Of a DNA stretch of 64,000 bases, positions 53,534 through 63,596 are shown piece after piece. Made by a program: the position numbers and the translations under genes. Positions within the stretch are counted from its first letter, which is position 1; each line of letters starts with the position of its first letter. This stretch comes from Polyangium sp. 6x1 (GTDB taxonomy: Bacteria; Myxococcota_A; Polyangia; Polyangiales; Polyangiaceae). Location of the stretch: NCBI RefSeq assembly GCF_029946515.1, contig NZ_JARZHH010000036.1:46620-110619 (forward strand). Direction: 5' to 3'. Under the pieces are notes generated by a model. That model made no database searches. It saw only the letters and a list, made by a program, of their open reading frames with translations, and was not told where the DNA came from.

Positions 53534-55104
53534 CGCTCCCCGTCCCTCCGCGGAAGCGGCATCGGCGGCGGCGTCATCGAGTCGAGCAGGCGCGCGCGCG
53601 GCGGCGGCGGATCCGAGGACAGATCGATCACGCGCGAGTCGCTCGGCGACTCCACGAGCGCGCCAGGATCGGCGAGGTACGGCAGGGTCGCGGTGAACGT
53701 CGAGCCGCGCCCCATCTCGCTGCTCACGTCGATCGTGCCGCCGTGCATGTGCACGAGCCGCTTCGTGATGGCGAGGCCGAGCCCCGTGCCCCTGCGACGC
53801 GACTGCGCGTCGCCGAGCTGCCGGTACTCCTCGAAGATCGCCGCCGTCTGCTCGCGCGGGATACCCGGCCCCGTGTCGCGCACGACGATCGCCACGAACG
53901 ATCCGCGCGCCTCGATCGTCACGGTCACCGAACCACGCGCCGTGAACTTCACCGCGTTCGAGACGAGGTTCGTGATGATCTGCCGCACGCGCCGTTTGTC
54001 CGCGTACGCGTAGAGGCGGCTCTCCCCCATCACTTCGAGCCGCAACGGTTTGTCCGTGATGGTCGCGGTCGCCTCGCGCACGACCTGCTCGGCGATCTGA
54101 CGGACGTCCACGGGCCCGCGCGAGAGCTGCAGCGTGCCCGTCTCCAGCGCGGAGAGCTCGAGGATGTCGTCGATGAGCTGCCGCAGGTGCTCGCCGCTCG
54201 TCCGGATCACCGCCAGCGACTCGCGCGCCTCGTCGCTGAGCGGGCCGTCGACCTCGCTCTCGAGCACGTGCGCGAAGCCGAGGATCGCGTTCAGCGGCGT
54301 GCGCAGCTCGTGGCTGAGCCCCGCGAGGAACGCCGAGCGCTCCTTGTCCATCTCCGAGGCCTGGAGCAAATCCGCGCGATAGCTGCGCTCGGCGGCCGCG
54401 AAGCGCGTGACGAGCAGGTTGAACGCGGCCGTCAGCACGCCGACCTGATCGAGCGAGCGGATCGGGATCGGCTGGCCCGTCGGCGCCGCGTCGGACCGCG
54501 CCATGTCCACGATCCGCTCGCGCACGTAGTCGACGTCGTCGCGCAATTGCTTCGTGAACGCGACCGCGACGGAGACCGCCACGCCGAGCAGGAGCACGGT
54601 CAGCGCCGCGACCGCGTTCACGAGCGGCACGTAGCCCGGCGGCGGGCTCGGCGCCGAGACGAACGCGAGCACCGCGATCCCGTCGAGCGGCGGATCCAGC
54701 GGGCGCGCCGCGAACCGCACGCGCCCGAGCGCCGTGCGCGTCTCGCCGCTGCCGGCCGCGAGGAGCCGCTGCACCTCGGCCTTGTTCGGCGGGCCGAAGC
54801 TCTCGTCCACGAGGATCTGCCCGCCGTGCTCGACGAGCAGGAGCTCCGTGCCGCTGCGCCGCGCCGCCCGCCCCACGATCTCGGGCCGCTCCTCCACCGT
54901 CGCGACGCGCATCCGCGCGGCGAGCGTGCCGGCGATCGCCGCGGCGCGCAGGGACGACGCGTCGTCGCTGATCCGACGGAGCTGCGCGATCCCGAGCATC
55001 GCGATGGCGAACGCCGTCGCGATGCCGATGACGAGCACCAGCACCGGCGACACCGGCAAGAGCGGGAGGGTGCCGCGGAACAGTCGAAACGGGATGCGCC
55101 GCAC
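53530..55104 (-). CDS. sensor histidine kinase, membrane-bound, intact
   Basis: A 524-residue kinase with two transmembrane helices (about 18-40 and 160-183) enclosing a ~120-residue periplasmic sensor, then a HAMP-like linker, HisKA with His265 (GLSHELRTPLNA) and a complete ATPase domain (ITNLVSNAVKF, RDTGPGIP, GTGLGLAITK). The C-terminal ~40 residues are Pro/Ser-rich. ATGA overlap couples it to the downstream pseudokinase. No response regulator gene is adjacent, so its output is unknown. Confidence 0.93.
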   Translation of the reverse strand: MRRIPFRLFRGTLPLLPVSPVLVLVIGIATAFAIAMLGIAQLRRISDDASSLRAAAIAGTLAARMRVATVEERPEIVGRAARRSGTELLLVEHGGQILVDESFGPPNKAEVQRLLAAGSGETRTALGRVRFAARPLDPPLDGIAVLAFVSAPSPPPGYVPLVNAVAALTVLLLGVAVSVAVAFTKQLRDDVDYVRERIVDMARSDAAPTGQPIPIRSLDQVGVLTAAFNLLVTRFAAAERSYRADLLQASEMDKERSAFLAGLSHELRTPLNAILGFAHVLESEVDGPLSDEARESLAVIRTSGEHLRQLIDDILELSALETGTLQLSRGPVDVRQIAEQVVREATATITDKPLRLEVMGESRLYAYADKRRVRQIITNLVSNAVKFTARGSVTVTIEARGSFVAIVVRDTGPGIPREQTAAIFEEYRQLGDAQSRRRGTGLGLAITKRLVHMHGGTIDVSSEMGRGSTFTATLPYLADPGALVESPSDSRVIDLSSDPPPPRARLLDSMTPPPMPLPRRDGER

Positions 55105-55162
55105 GTTCGTCTCCCCCGCGGAGGAGCATCGTCCGCCCGCGCGCGGCCTTCAAGGGGAAGGC

Positions 55163-55753
55163 TCAGGTCGGACGCGGATCGGTCGCGAGGAGCGCGAAGA
55201 CCGCGTGATCGAGCCAGCGGTTCTCACACCACTCGGCTTGCCGCGCGATGCCCTCGAAGCGGAAGCCGAGCCGTCCGATCACGCGCAGCGAGGCGTGGTT
55301 GTCCGTCGCGGCCGCGACCCGCACGCGATGCGCGCCCATGTACCGGAACGCGAACTCCACCGCCGCGCGCGCCGCCTCCGTCATCAGCCCGCGCCGCATG
55401 CTCTCCTTGCGCAGCCAGTACCCGAGCTCGCACGAGCGATGCATGTGCACGCACGACTCGAGCCCCACCACGCCCGCGAACGTGCGCCCCGCGCGCTCCC
55501 GGATCGCGAAGCGCACCGCGCGCCCTTGATCCCAGTCGGCCACGCACGCCTCCGTGAAACGCACGCTCGACGCGGGCTCCGTGTAGTACTGCACCCACGG
55601 CAGCCACTTCGAGAGCAGCGGCCGCGACCCGTTCACCGCGAGCCACACCTCGGGCGAGTCCGCGGGATCGACGGGCGCGAGCAGGAGACGAGGCGTCTCG
55701 ATGGGCTGGGCACGGAGATCGGCGCGCGGCGGGATGACCAGCATGCGCGTCAC
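55163..55753 (-). CDS. GNAT-family N-acetyltransferase (RimJ/RimL-like)
   Basis: A 196-residue acetyltransferase. The GTG at 55753 overlaps the kinase stop by GTGA and is preferred for consistency with other coupled genes here; an ATG nine bases later is equally possible. The sequence IETPRLLLAPVDPADSPEVW, ELGYWLRKESMRRGLMTEA and NHASLRVIGRLGFRFEG is typical of the RimJ/RimL/SpeG type. It uses acetyl-CoA to modify amines, often ribosomal protein N-termini, but the substrate here is unknown. Confidence 0.9.
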   Translation of the reverse strand: MTRMLVIPPRADLRAQPIETPRLLLAPVDPADSPEVWLAVNGSRPLLSKWLPWVQYYTEPASSVRFTEACVADWDQGRAVRFAIRERAGRTFAGVVGLESCVHMHRSCELGYWLRKESMRRGLMTEAARAAVEFAFRYMGAHRVRVAAATDNHASLRVIGRLGFRFEGIARQAEWCENRWLDHAVFALLATDPRPT

Positions 55754-58476
55754 TTGCAGACGAAGCGCGCCGCGTAGGGTTCGAGCTGCCCCGCTTCGAA
55801 GTCGAGCCACGCCATGAACCACTCGCCGGGCGCCTTGCCGGCGATGATCGCGGGGCTCGGCTGCGCGCCGCTCACGCGGGCGACCTTCGTGGAAGGACCG
55901 ACGCCGTCGCGGCTGAGAGGCGCGGTCATCACGCCGCCCTTCTCGAACCACACGATGCGCGCGTTGCCCGAGGCGTCGACGCCGACCGACGGGTGACCGC
56001 CGACCTTGCTGAAGCGTTTGTCCCGCCAGAGCGGCTCCGCGTTCGCCGCATCGATGTATGCCGCCGACACGCCCGAGTTGCTCTCGCCGTCCCACACGAG
56101 GAAGCACGCGTCCTTGCCGCACGCGATCCCCGTCATGTCGGCCTTCGACTTGTCGCTGTTCACCACGATCGTGTCGCCGATCCAGCGATCGTTGCGGTCG
56201 CCCTTCTTGCGCGCCTCGACGCCCTTGCCCACGTTCGCGAGCGGCAAGCGCATGTGATACGCGACCTGGTTCGGCGTGCGCTCCAGCCGGAACGAGACAT
56301 GCGCGACATCGCCCGCGATGCCGACCATCGGCGAACGCACGCGCGGCTTTTGCGGGCCCGCGGGCACGAAGTCCGTCGCGCGCACGACCTCGCCCTGAGG
56401 TTCGAGCTTCGCCGAGAGACGACGCAGGAAGAGCTCGTCGTTGCCCGTGTCGGCCTCGGCCGACCAGGCCACGAGGAACGTGCCGTCCGCCGCGCGCTGC
56501 ATCGACGTCCCCGAGCTGGGCCCGCCGAGCGGCGCGATCTTCACCATCGGCCCGCCGATCCGACCGTCCGGATCGAGCAAGCGCGCGTGCACGCCCGCCT
56601 CGGTCCCGTGCCCGTCCGAGTAAAGCAGCACGAGCTGATCATCGAACGCCGTCACCACCGGCCGTGTCACCGCGGCGCCCTCCGGCGTCACGTCGATCGG
56701 ATCCGAGAGCGGACGCAGCGCTTCGTCGAGCGCGACCGCGTAGGCGTGCTCCGGGCCCTCGTGCGTATCGGTCCACGTCATGATCGGGCCGCGCGGCCCG
56801 AGCGCGATCCACGGCCGCCCGGCGGCGACACGACGCGGCTGCGCCGATCCGAGATCGTACGAGCGCGGCCGCGCGAGGCCCACGAGCGAGCAGGGCGACT
56901 TCGCCGCGTCGGCCGAGATCGCCACCTGCACGTGCTCGAGCATCGTGCGCGGCACGCCGTGGCCGCCCTTGTCGAACGCGTCCTTGAGGAGCTTCAGCGC
57001 GCCCTTGTGATCGCCCTTCGCGAGCGTCGCTTGCGCATCCGCGACGAACGGCCTCCACGGCAGCGAGGACGCGGTCGGCGGCGTATCCGTCGACGCCGGG
57101 CGCACGCTCGACGACGACGGCGGCTGCGGCGCCGCGACGCTCGCGCTCCCGCTCGGCGTCGACGACGACGCGGTCCCGACCTCGCCGCCCTTCGAGCTCG
57201 GCTTGAACTTGGACCAGGCCGCGTAGCCGCCGCCCACGAGCGCGACCAGCACCAAGGCCGTCACGATCCCGAGCGCCCTCGTCTTCGGGCGCGGGGGCGC
57301 CTGCGACAAACCCGGGCCGAGCGGCTCCAGCGTGCCTGGCGGCGCCTCGAACGTCGACTTCGTGTGCCGCGGTGATCCGCCGTCCAACGAAGGACCTCCG
57401 CGCACGGACGGCGGGATCGATCCGAAGGCGTTTGGCATCGTCGACGACGGCGGCGACATCGACACCATCGGCAGCTCGCTCCCCGTCGCGGTGAAGCCCG
57501 ACTTCGAGGGCGGCGGCGCGGGCATGGTCCTGTGGATCGAGTTCAGCTGATCGGCGGGGAAGAGCCCGGAGAACTCGGGCCGCGCCGTCTCGAACGCGGC
57601 CGAGAGCTCCTCGGCGAACTCACGCGCCGTCTGGAAGCGAAGATCGATCTTCCGGTCGAGCGCCTTGTCGAACCACGCCTTGAAGCTCGGCGGCAGATCG
57701 GGCCGATAGACGAGCGGATCGGGCGGCTGCGCGCTCGCGATCTGCGCGAACGTCATCGCGACGCCTTGCTCCGTCTGCCACACGGTCCGTCCCGTGAAGC
57801 ACTCGTAGACGATGCACGCGAGCGCCCAGAGATCGGCGCGATGATCCACGGCGCCCTGCCCGCGCACCTGCTCGGGGCTCATGTACGCGGGCGTCCCGAA
57901 CACCGCGCCTTCGCGCGTCAACCGCGCTTGCTGCGCGCCGCCGGAGCCGTCGAGCGGCGTGTAGAACTTCGCGAGCCCGAAATCGAGGATCTTCGCGAGA
58001 AGCTGCCCGTCCTCGTCCTTGCCGAGGAAGATGTTCTCCGGCTTGAGATCGCGGTGGACGATGTTCGCCGCATGCGCCTTCGTGAGGCCACGACAGACCT
58101 GCGTGATGATCGCGAGCGTCGTCGGGACGTCGAAGTAGCGGACCTTCGTCATCCGCTCGTACAGCGACTCGCCTTCGAGCAGCTCGAGCACCAGGAACGG
58201 CGGTCCGTCCTCGAGGCGACCCGAGTCGTAGACGTCGCAGATGTACGGACTGCGGATCGCGGCGGCGGCGCGCGCTTCACGGAAGAAGCGCTCGACGACC
58301 ACCATCGACGTCGTCAGCTCCTGCGCGAGGACCTTGATCGCGATCCGCTTGCCGATGTCGATGTTCTCGGCCTCGTAGACGGCCGCCATCCCACCACGGC
58401 CGATCTCGCGGGTGATCTTGTACTTCCCCGACAGGATGGTACCTACCGGTAGCTTCGTCGAGGTCGGTGAGGCCAT
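55750..58476 (-). CDS. Ser/Thr protein kinase with large extracytoplasmic domain
   Basis: A 908-residue eukaryote-like kinase. The N-terminal kinase domain (about 18-290) is complete: GRGGMAAVY loop, Lys48 in IAIKVL, HRDLKPEN with Asp143 and DFG at 165-167. A Pro/Ser-rich linker leads to one transmembrane helix (about 400-422). The C-terminal ~450 residues outside carry repeated beta-type segments (for example GPRGPIMTWTD, ADGTFLVAWSAEAD, CGKDACFLVWDGES, ASGNARIVWFEKG) spaced about 50-60 residues, suggesting a beta-propeller sensor. First gene of the minus-strand signalling run; substrates unknown. Confidence 0.93.
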   Translation of the reverse strand: MASPTSTKLPVGTILSGKYKITREIGRGGMAAVYEAENIDIGKRIAIKVLAQELTTSMVVVERFFREARAAAAIRSPYICDVYDSGRLEDGPPFLVLELLEGESLYERMTKVRYFDVPTTLAIITQVCRGLTKAHAANIVHRDLKPENIFLGKDEDGQLLAKILDFGLAKFYTPLDGSGGAQQARLTREGAVFGTPAYMSPEQVRGQGAVDHRADLWALACIVYECFTGRTVWQTEQGVAMTFAQIASAQPPDPLVYRPDLPPSFKAWFDKALDRKIDLRFQTAREFAEELSAAFETARPEFSGLFPADQLNSIHRTMPAPPPSKSGFTATGSELPMVSMSPPSSTMPNAFGSIPPSVRGGPSLDGGSPRHTKSTFEAPPGTLEPLGPGLSQAPPRPKTRALGIVTALVLVALVGGGYAAWSKFKPSSKGGEVGTASSSTPSGSASVAAPQPPSSSSVRPASTDTPPTASSLPWRPFVADAQATLAKGDHKGALKLLKDAFDKGGHGVPRTMLEHVQVAISADAAKSPCSLVGLARPRSYDLGSAQPRRVAAGRPWIALGPRGPIMTWTDTHEGPEHAYAVALDEALRPLSDPIDVTPEGAAVTRPVVTAFDDQLVLLYSDGHGTEAGVHARLLDPDGRIGGPMVKIAPLGGPSSGTSMQRAADGTFLVAWSAEADTGNDELFLRRLSAKLEPQGEVVRATDFVPAGPQKPRVRSPMVGIAGDVAHVSFRLERTPNQVAYHMRLPLANVGKGVEARKKGDRNDRWIGDTIVVNSDKSKADMTGIACGKDACFLVWDGESNSGVSAAYIDAANAEPLWRDKRFSKVGGHPSVGVDASGNARIVWFEKGGVMTAPLSRDGVGPSTKVARVSGAQPSPAIIAGKAPGEWFMAWLDFEAGQLEPYAARFVCK

Positions 58477-59123
<647 letters not shown>

Positions 59124-59136
59124 CGGAGAACAAATC

Positions 59137-60549
59137 ATGAAGCCGAAAGACGTCATTCAATTCGCGAAAGATCACGACTGCAAGTTCGTCGACCTCAAGT
59201 TCATCGACCTGCCGGGCATCTGGCAGCACACGACGATCCCTGCGGCTCGGCTGAACGAGGACATGTTCGAAGAGGGCATCGGCTTCGACGGCTCCTCGGT
59301 GCGCGGCTGGCAGCCCATCAACGCGTCGGACATGTCGATGACGCCCGATCCGACGACGGCGAAGATCGACCCGTTCCACGCGCAGAAGACGCTCTCGCTC
59401 ATCTGCAAGATCTCCGACCCCGTCACGGGCCAGCCCTACGGCCGCGACCCGCGGTACATCGCGCAGAAGGCGGAGAACCACGTCCGCGCGACGGGCATCG
59501 CCGACACCACGTTCTTCGGCCCCGAGGCGGAGTTCTTCGTCTTCGACTCGGTCCGCTACGACAACTCGCCGCGCGGCGCGTTCTACGAGATCGACTCGGA
59601 GGAGGCCGCGTGGAACACGGGCAAGGCGGGCCCGAACCTCGGGCACAAGATCCGCTCCAAGGAGGGGTACTTCCCCGTCTCGCCCACGGACTCGCTCGGT
59701 GACGTGCGTGGCGACATGATGACCACGCTCATCGAGAGCGGCGTCGTGGTCGAGGTCGGCCACCACGAGGTCGCGAGCGCGGGCCAGTGCGAGATCGGCG
59801 TGCGGTTCGACAAGCTCACGTCGATGGCCGACACGCTCATGTGGTTCAAGTACGTCGTGAAGAACGTGGCCAAGCGCCACAACAAGAGCGCGACGTTCAT
59901 GCCGAAGCCCCTCTTCGGCGACAACGGCAGCGGCATGCACTGCCATCAGTCGCTCTGGAAGGACGGCAAGCCCCTCTTCGCGGGCGACGGCTACGCGGGC
60001 CTGTCGGACATCGGCCTCTGGTACATCGGCGGCATCTTGAAGCACGCGAAGGCGCTCGCGGCCCTCACGAACCCGACGACGAACAGCTACCGCCGTCTCG
60101 TCCCGGGCTACGAGGCGCCCGTCAACCTCGCGTACTCCAGCCGCAACCGCTCGGCCGCGATCCGCATCCCGGTCGCCGCCGGCAACTCGCCGAAGGGCCG
60201 CCGCATCGAGGTCCGCTTCCCGGACGCCTCGTGCAACCCCTACCTGGCCTTCGCCGCGATGATGATGGCGGGCCTCGACGGCATCCAGAACCGCATCGAT
60301 CCCGGCGATCCGCTCGACAAGGACATCTACGCGCTCTCGCCCGAGGAGCTCAAGGAAGTGCCGAAGTGCCCTGGCTCGCTCGACGAGGCGCTCACGGCCC
60401 TCGAGCGCGACCACGAGTTCCTCCTCCGGGGCGACGTCTTCACGCGGGACATCATCCACACGTGGATCGAGTACAAGCGCGAGCGCGAGCTCGACGCTGT
60501 GCGCCTCCGCCCCGTCCCCTACGAGTTCTTCCTCTACTACGACACTTGA
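59137..60549 (+). CDS. glnA: glutamine synthetase type I
   Basis: A 470-residue GS-I that condenses glutamate and ammonia with ATP. Landmarks: [10 protein letters not shown], the metal/ammonia site sequence [27 protein letters not shown], the ATP-site block and [20 protein letters not shown]. The adenylylation Tyr lies in [16 protein letters not shown], so covalent regulation is likely. The ATG at 59137 has GGAG upstream; conserved sequence starts immediately after it. Confidence 0.97.
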   Translation: MKPKDVIQFAKDHDCKFVDLKFIDLPGIWQHTTIPAARLNEDMFEEGIGFDGSSVRGWQPINASDMSMTPDPTTAKIDPFHAQKTLSLICKISDPVTGQPYGRDPRYIAQKAENHVRATGIADTTFFGPEAEFFVFDSVRYDNSPRGAFYEIDSEEAAWNTGKAGPNLGHKIRSKEGYFPVSPTDSLGDVRGDMMTTLIESGVVVEVGHHEVASAGQCEIGVRFDKLTSMADTLMWFKYVVKNVAKRHNKSATFMPKPLFGDNGSGMHCHQSLWKDGKPLFAGDGYAGLSDIGLWYIGGILKHAKALAALTNPTTNSYRRLVPGYEAPVNLAYSSRNRSAAIRIPVAAGNSPKGRRIEVRFPDASCNPYLAFAAMMMAGLDGIQNRIDPGDPLDKDIYALSPEELKEVPKCPGSLDEALTALERDHEFLLRGDVFTRDIIHTWIEYKRERELDAVRLRPVPYEFFLYYDT

Positions 60550-60565
60550 TCCGTAGGACAGGAAC

Positions 60566-60599
60566 GCCCGCCGCGCGTCTCTCGGCTACGCCGGCGGGC
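60566..60599 (+). terminator. candidate terminator of glnA
   Basis: GCCCGCCG (60566-60573) pairs with CGGCGGGC (60592-60599) across an 18-base loop; only TTT follows six bases later. It lies just upstream of the next gene, so it may also affect that gene's leader. Confidence 0.5.
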
Positions 60600-60625
60600 C
60601 GAGCTTTGGTATCCTCCCCAGCCGG

Positions 60626-61723
60626 TTGAACCCTGGCGATCTCATCCAGTCACGGTACCGCCTCGTCCGGATGCTCGGATCCGGCGCGAGCGGCACCGTT
60701 TGGGCTGCAAAGAACGAGCTCATCGACCGCGAGGTCGCGCTCAAAATCCTGCACCCCGACGTCGCGGCCGACGCCGTGTCGCTGCAGCGCTTCTTCAACG
60801 AGGCGAAGGCGAGCGGCCGCGTGCGAAGCCCCAGCATCGTCGAGATCCTCGATCTCGGACAGGCCGAGGACGGCTCGCCCTTCCTCGTCTTCGAGCTCCT
60901 CCACGGCGAGGGGCTCGACGCGTGGATCGCGCGCGAGCGCATGCTCGACCCGGCGATGCTCACCGATCTCTTCGTCGGCGTGGTCCGCGCGCTCGACAGC
61001 GCGCACCAGCAGGGGATCATCCACCGCGACCTCAAGCCCGCGAACCTCTACGCGCACCGCGCGCAGACCGGCGAGCTCGTCCTCAAGATCCTCGACTTCG
61101 GCATCAGCAAGATGCTCGAAGGCAACCCCGAGCACCTCACGCTCACGCGCACGGGCACCGTCGTCGGATCGCCCGCGTACATGAGCCCCGAGCAGGCTGC
61201 GGGCCGCGACGACATCGACGGCCGCGCCGACGTCTGGTCGCTCGGCGTCGTCATGCACGAGGCCCTCACGGCCACGCTCCCGCACGAGGCGCCGAACTAC
61301 AACGCGCTCATGGTCCGCATCATGACGCGCGACGCCGACCCCGTGGTCTCGCGCCGGCCAGACCTGCCTCCCGCGCTCGCGTCGATCATCGATGACTGCC
61401 TTCGCCGCGATCGCGATCGTCGCCCGACCGCCGGTGTGCTCGCGGCGCGCCTCGAAGCGGCCCTGCACGAGATGCAGCCGATGCGTCACCCCGCGCAGAC
61501 GGCCTCGCACGGCGCGATGCGCCTGCCGAGCGTGCCGCAGAGCATGCCGCGCCCGAACATCCCCTCAGCGCCGCTCGCCCATGCGCCGCATGCGCCGATG
61601 GAGCCCATGGCCCCGCAGGGCGCGCAATCAAGCGGACGCGGCGTTCTCATCCTCGCTGCGGGCGTGGGCGTCGCGCTTGGGATGATCGCGCTGTTCGTCC
61701 TCAGCCGCTTCCTTTTGCACTAG
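60626..61723 (+). CDS. tail-anchored Ser/Thr protein kinase
   Basis: A 365-residue kinase with a probable TTG start at 60626; the only downstream Met candidates fall inside the kinase fold. The domain (about 10-275) is complete: GSGASGTVW, Lys40 in VALKIL, HRDLKPAN with Asp135 and DFG at 157-159. A Pro/Met/Ala-rich linker follows, then one hydrophobic helix at the very end (about 340-362) with only a few residues beyond it, so the protein is tail-anchored and has no external sensor. Its end overlaps the convergent PAS-STAS gene by 23 bases. Confidence 0.9.
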   Translation: MNPGDLIQSRYRLVRMLGSGASGTVWAAKNELIDREVALKILHPDVAADAVSLQRFFNEAKASGRVRSPSIVEILDLGQAEDGSPFLVFELLHGEGLDAWIARERMLDPAMLTDLFVGVVRALDSAHQQGIIHRDLKPANLYAHRAQTGELVLKILDFGISKMLEGNPEHLTLTRTGTVVGSPAYMSPEQAAGRDDIDGRADVWSLGVVMHEALTATLPHEAPNYNALMVRIMTRDADPVVSRRPDLPPALASIIDDCLRRDRDRRPTAGVLAARLEAALHEMQPMRHPAQTASHGAMRLPSVPQSMPRPNIPSAPLAHAPHAPMEPMAPQGAQSSGRGVLILAAGVGVALGMIALFVLSRFLLH

Positions 61724-62684
61724 CCGCGTCCGTCTCCTTCCACCGCATGCACGCCTTGAGGCCGTGCTTCAGGTTGCGGAGCGTCACCAGTTTGCCGAAC
61801 GAAACCCCGAGCTCGACCAGCGTCTGCGCGACCGACGGCCTCACGCCGCTGAGCACGCAGCGCGTGCCGAGCAGCTCCACCGCGCGCACGATCTTCAGCA
61901 GGTGATCGGCCGTCGCCGTGTCGAGCACGTCCACGCCGGTCACGTCGAGGATCACGTACCGGCCCTTCATCCGCACCACCGACTCCAGCAGCGTCTCCAT
62001 CACCTGGGCCGACCGCTTCGAGTCGACGACGCCGATGAGCGGTAGCGCGAGCACGCCGTCCCAGACCTCGAGGATCGGCGTCGACAGTTCGTGCACGGCG
62101 ATCCGCAGCCGCTCCAGCGTCTCGTTCTTCTCCCGCTCCACGACGAGCTGCTGCGCCATTTCCTGCTCGTGCCGCTTGTGCTCGGTCACGTCGCGGAAGA
62201 CCACCACGGCGCCGAGCCGCTCGCCTCGCTCGTCGTGGATGGTCCGCGTGATCGTCTCGATGAGCACGCCCTCCGGCCTCTTCGCGTGCCGCACGAGCAT
62301 CTCGACGTCGTCGACCTGCTCGCCGTGCGCCGCGCGGAAGAGCGGCGTCTCCTCCCTCGGGAACGGCGTCACGCCGTCGGGGTAGTAGATGCCGTACCGC
62401 GTCTCCCAGTCCTCGCTCGGAGCGCCGCCGGACCGGTTCGAGCCCATGATCGACGCCGCCGCCTCGTTCACGTGCGTGATGCGCCCCGACGTGTCGCACA
62501 CGACGACCCCGTCCGTGATGCTCCGCAGCGTCGCCTCGAAGACCTGCGTACGCGCCGACAGATCCGCGACGAGCTGCTCCATCCGCTGCACGCGCTCCGC
62601 CGCGGCCCGCTCGTGCTCCGCGAGCAGCGCTTCGAGCGTCGCCACCCGGGCCCGGAGCACCGCGGTCTCGCCGTCGAGCGTCAC
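61701..62684 (-). CDS. PAS-STAS protein (RsbR-like)
   Basis: A 327-residue signalling protein whose GTG start overlaps the upstream gene stop (GTGA, 62681-62684). An N-terminal coiled coil (about 5-45) precedes a PAS domain (about 50-185) and a C-terminal STAS domain (about 205-310, including PLIGVVDSKRSAQVMETLL and ILDVTGVDVLDTATADHLL). That STAS type belongs to RsbR/RsbS stressosome proteins, which are phosphorylated on Ser/Thr by an RsbT-like kinase. No RsbT or RsbS gene is present, but a Ser/Thr kinase lies immediately convergent. Confidence 0.9.
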   Translation of the reverse strand: MTLDGETAVLRARVATLEALLAEHERAAAERVQRMEQLVADLSARTQVFEATLRSITDGVVVCDTSGRITHVNEAAASIMGSNRSGGAPSEDWETRYGIYYPDGVTPFPREETPLFRAAHGEQVDDVEMLVRHAKRPEGVLIETITRTIHDERGERLGAVVVFRDVTEHKRHEQEMAQQLVVEREKNETLERLRIAVHELSTPILEVWDGVLALPLIGVVDSKRSAQVMETLLESVVRMKGRYVILDVTGVDVLDTATADHLLKIVRAVELLGTRCVLSGVRPSVAQTLVELGVSFGKLVTLRNLKHGLKACMRWKETDAASAKGSG

Positions 62685-63457
62685 GGGGCGCAAGGGCGCA
62701 CCCCCTCTCGCGCCGCCCGCGTCGCCTCGTTTGGCGCAGCGTCGGCCTGCTCGACGAACGACCACGGCAGGATCGCGAGCTTGATCGCCAGCGCGAGCGG
62801 CCGGAAGAGCTGCGCCGTCGCCGGCGTCACGTGCACCTTCGAGAACAAGAGCACGGCGAACATTTGCCCGCTCGGCAAGACGCCGCCGCAGCCGACGACC
62901 GAGCGGATCTTGTGACGCTCCACGAAGCTCGCCTTCGCCGGCACGTACGGGCTCTCGGCGGCGTGCTCCACGTGGAACACGTCGTACGTCCGCTCGGCGA
63001 GCTCCGTGAACCGCGAGGGCTTGAGCACCGAGCTCGTCCCGATCCCGAGCTGCGCGCAGAGCCGCGCGATCATCGGCATTCGCGCGAGCGCCTCCTCGCT
63101 CGGCAGGGGAATCGCGAGGTGCTCGGCCGACGCCATCGGATCGTTCCAGGCCGACTCGTCGCCTGCGCTCGCCAGCAATTGCAAACACGTCGTCTCCGGC
63201 GTGAGCGCTTCGCCGCCGGCCATCCGCAGCGCGAATCTCCGTCGCTCCGCCGGCAGCGCTTCGAACCTTTGGGTCTCGAAGAATCTCACGAGCGCGCATG
63301 CGCGTGCGCCTGCCGTGGGGCACGCGAGGTTCTCGTGGAGAGCGCGCACGACGCGCCCGGCCGTGTCTTCCATGCTCCGGGCCTCGGCTCCGAGGCCGCG
63401 CAGCATTGCGCCGCAGCTGATCATGTCATCGAGCGAGAACGTCGATAGGTCGTGCAT
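62681..63457 (-). CDS. GAF-like sensory protein coupled to the PAS-STAS gene
   Basis: A 258-residue protein from the ATG at 63457; an ATG at 63544 is possible but less likely. Residues about 20-240 have a GAF-like layout: helical start, mixed alpha/beta core and a segment VHVTPATAQLFRPLALAIKLAILP. No DNA-binding or catalytic motif is visible. Cysteines are scattered (about 18, 47, 55, 91) and could bind a cofactor. It is translationally coupled to the RsbR-like protein and probably feeds it a signal. Identification as GAF is moderate. Confidence 0.72.
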   Translation of the reverse strand: MHDLSTFSLDDMISCGAMLRGLGAEARSMEDTAGRVVRALHENLACPTAGARACALVRFFETQRFEALPAERRRFALRMAGGEALTPETTCLQLLASAGDESAWNDPMASAEHLAIPLPSEEALARMPMIARLCAQLGIGTSSVLKPSRFTELAERTYDVFHVEHAAESPYVPAKASFVERHKIRSVVGCGGVLPSGQMFAVLLFSKVHVTPATAQLFRPLALAIKLAILPWSFVEQADAAPNEATRAAREGVRPCAP

Positions 63458-63500
63458 CGAAATCTCCCCCCGGAGTCTCCGCACCCGTCGCGTTTCGTTC

Positions 63501-63529
63501 GTCCGCGCGAATCCGTCTATCGCGCGGAC
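63501..63529. promoter_or_regulatory. perfect inverted repeat upstream of the GAF-like gene
   Basis: GTCCGCGCGA (63501-63510) and TCGCGCGGAC (63520-63529) are perfectly inverted with a nine-base spacer. It lies 43 bases upstream of the minus-strand start at 63457. Candidate operator or leader hairpin. Confidence 0.5.
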
Positions 63530-63558
63530 AAAAAGCGACATGTCGAAGATGATTCGAA

Positions 63559-63596
63559 CACCAACGGTGGACAACCGGTGAACCCCACCGTTCGTG
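63559..63596. promoter_or_regulatory. near-perfect 12-bp inverted repeat with central ACCGGT
   Basis: CACCAACGGTGG (63559-63570) and CCACCGTTCGTG (63585-63596) match 11 of 12 when inverted; the spacer contains the small palindrome ACCGGT. Located between the divergent GAF-like and lipoprotein genes; likely a regulator binding site. Confidence 0.45.
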
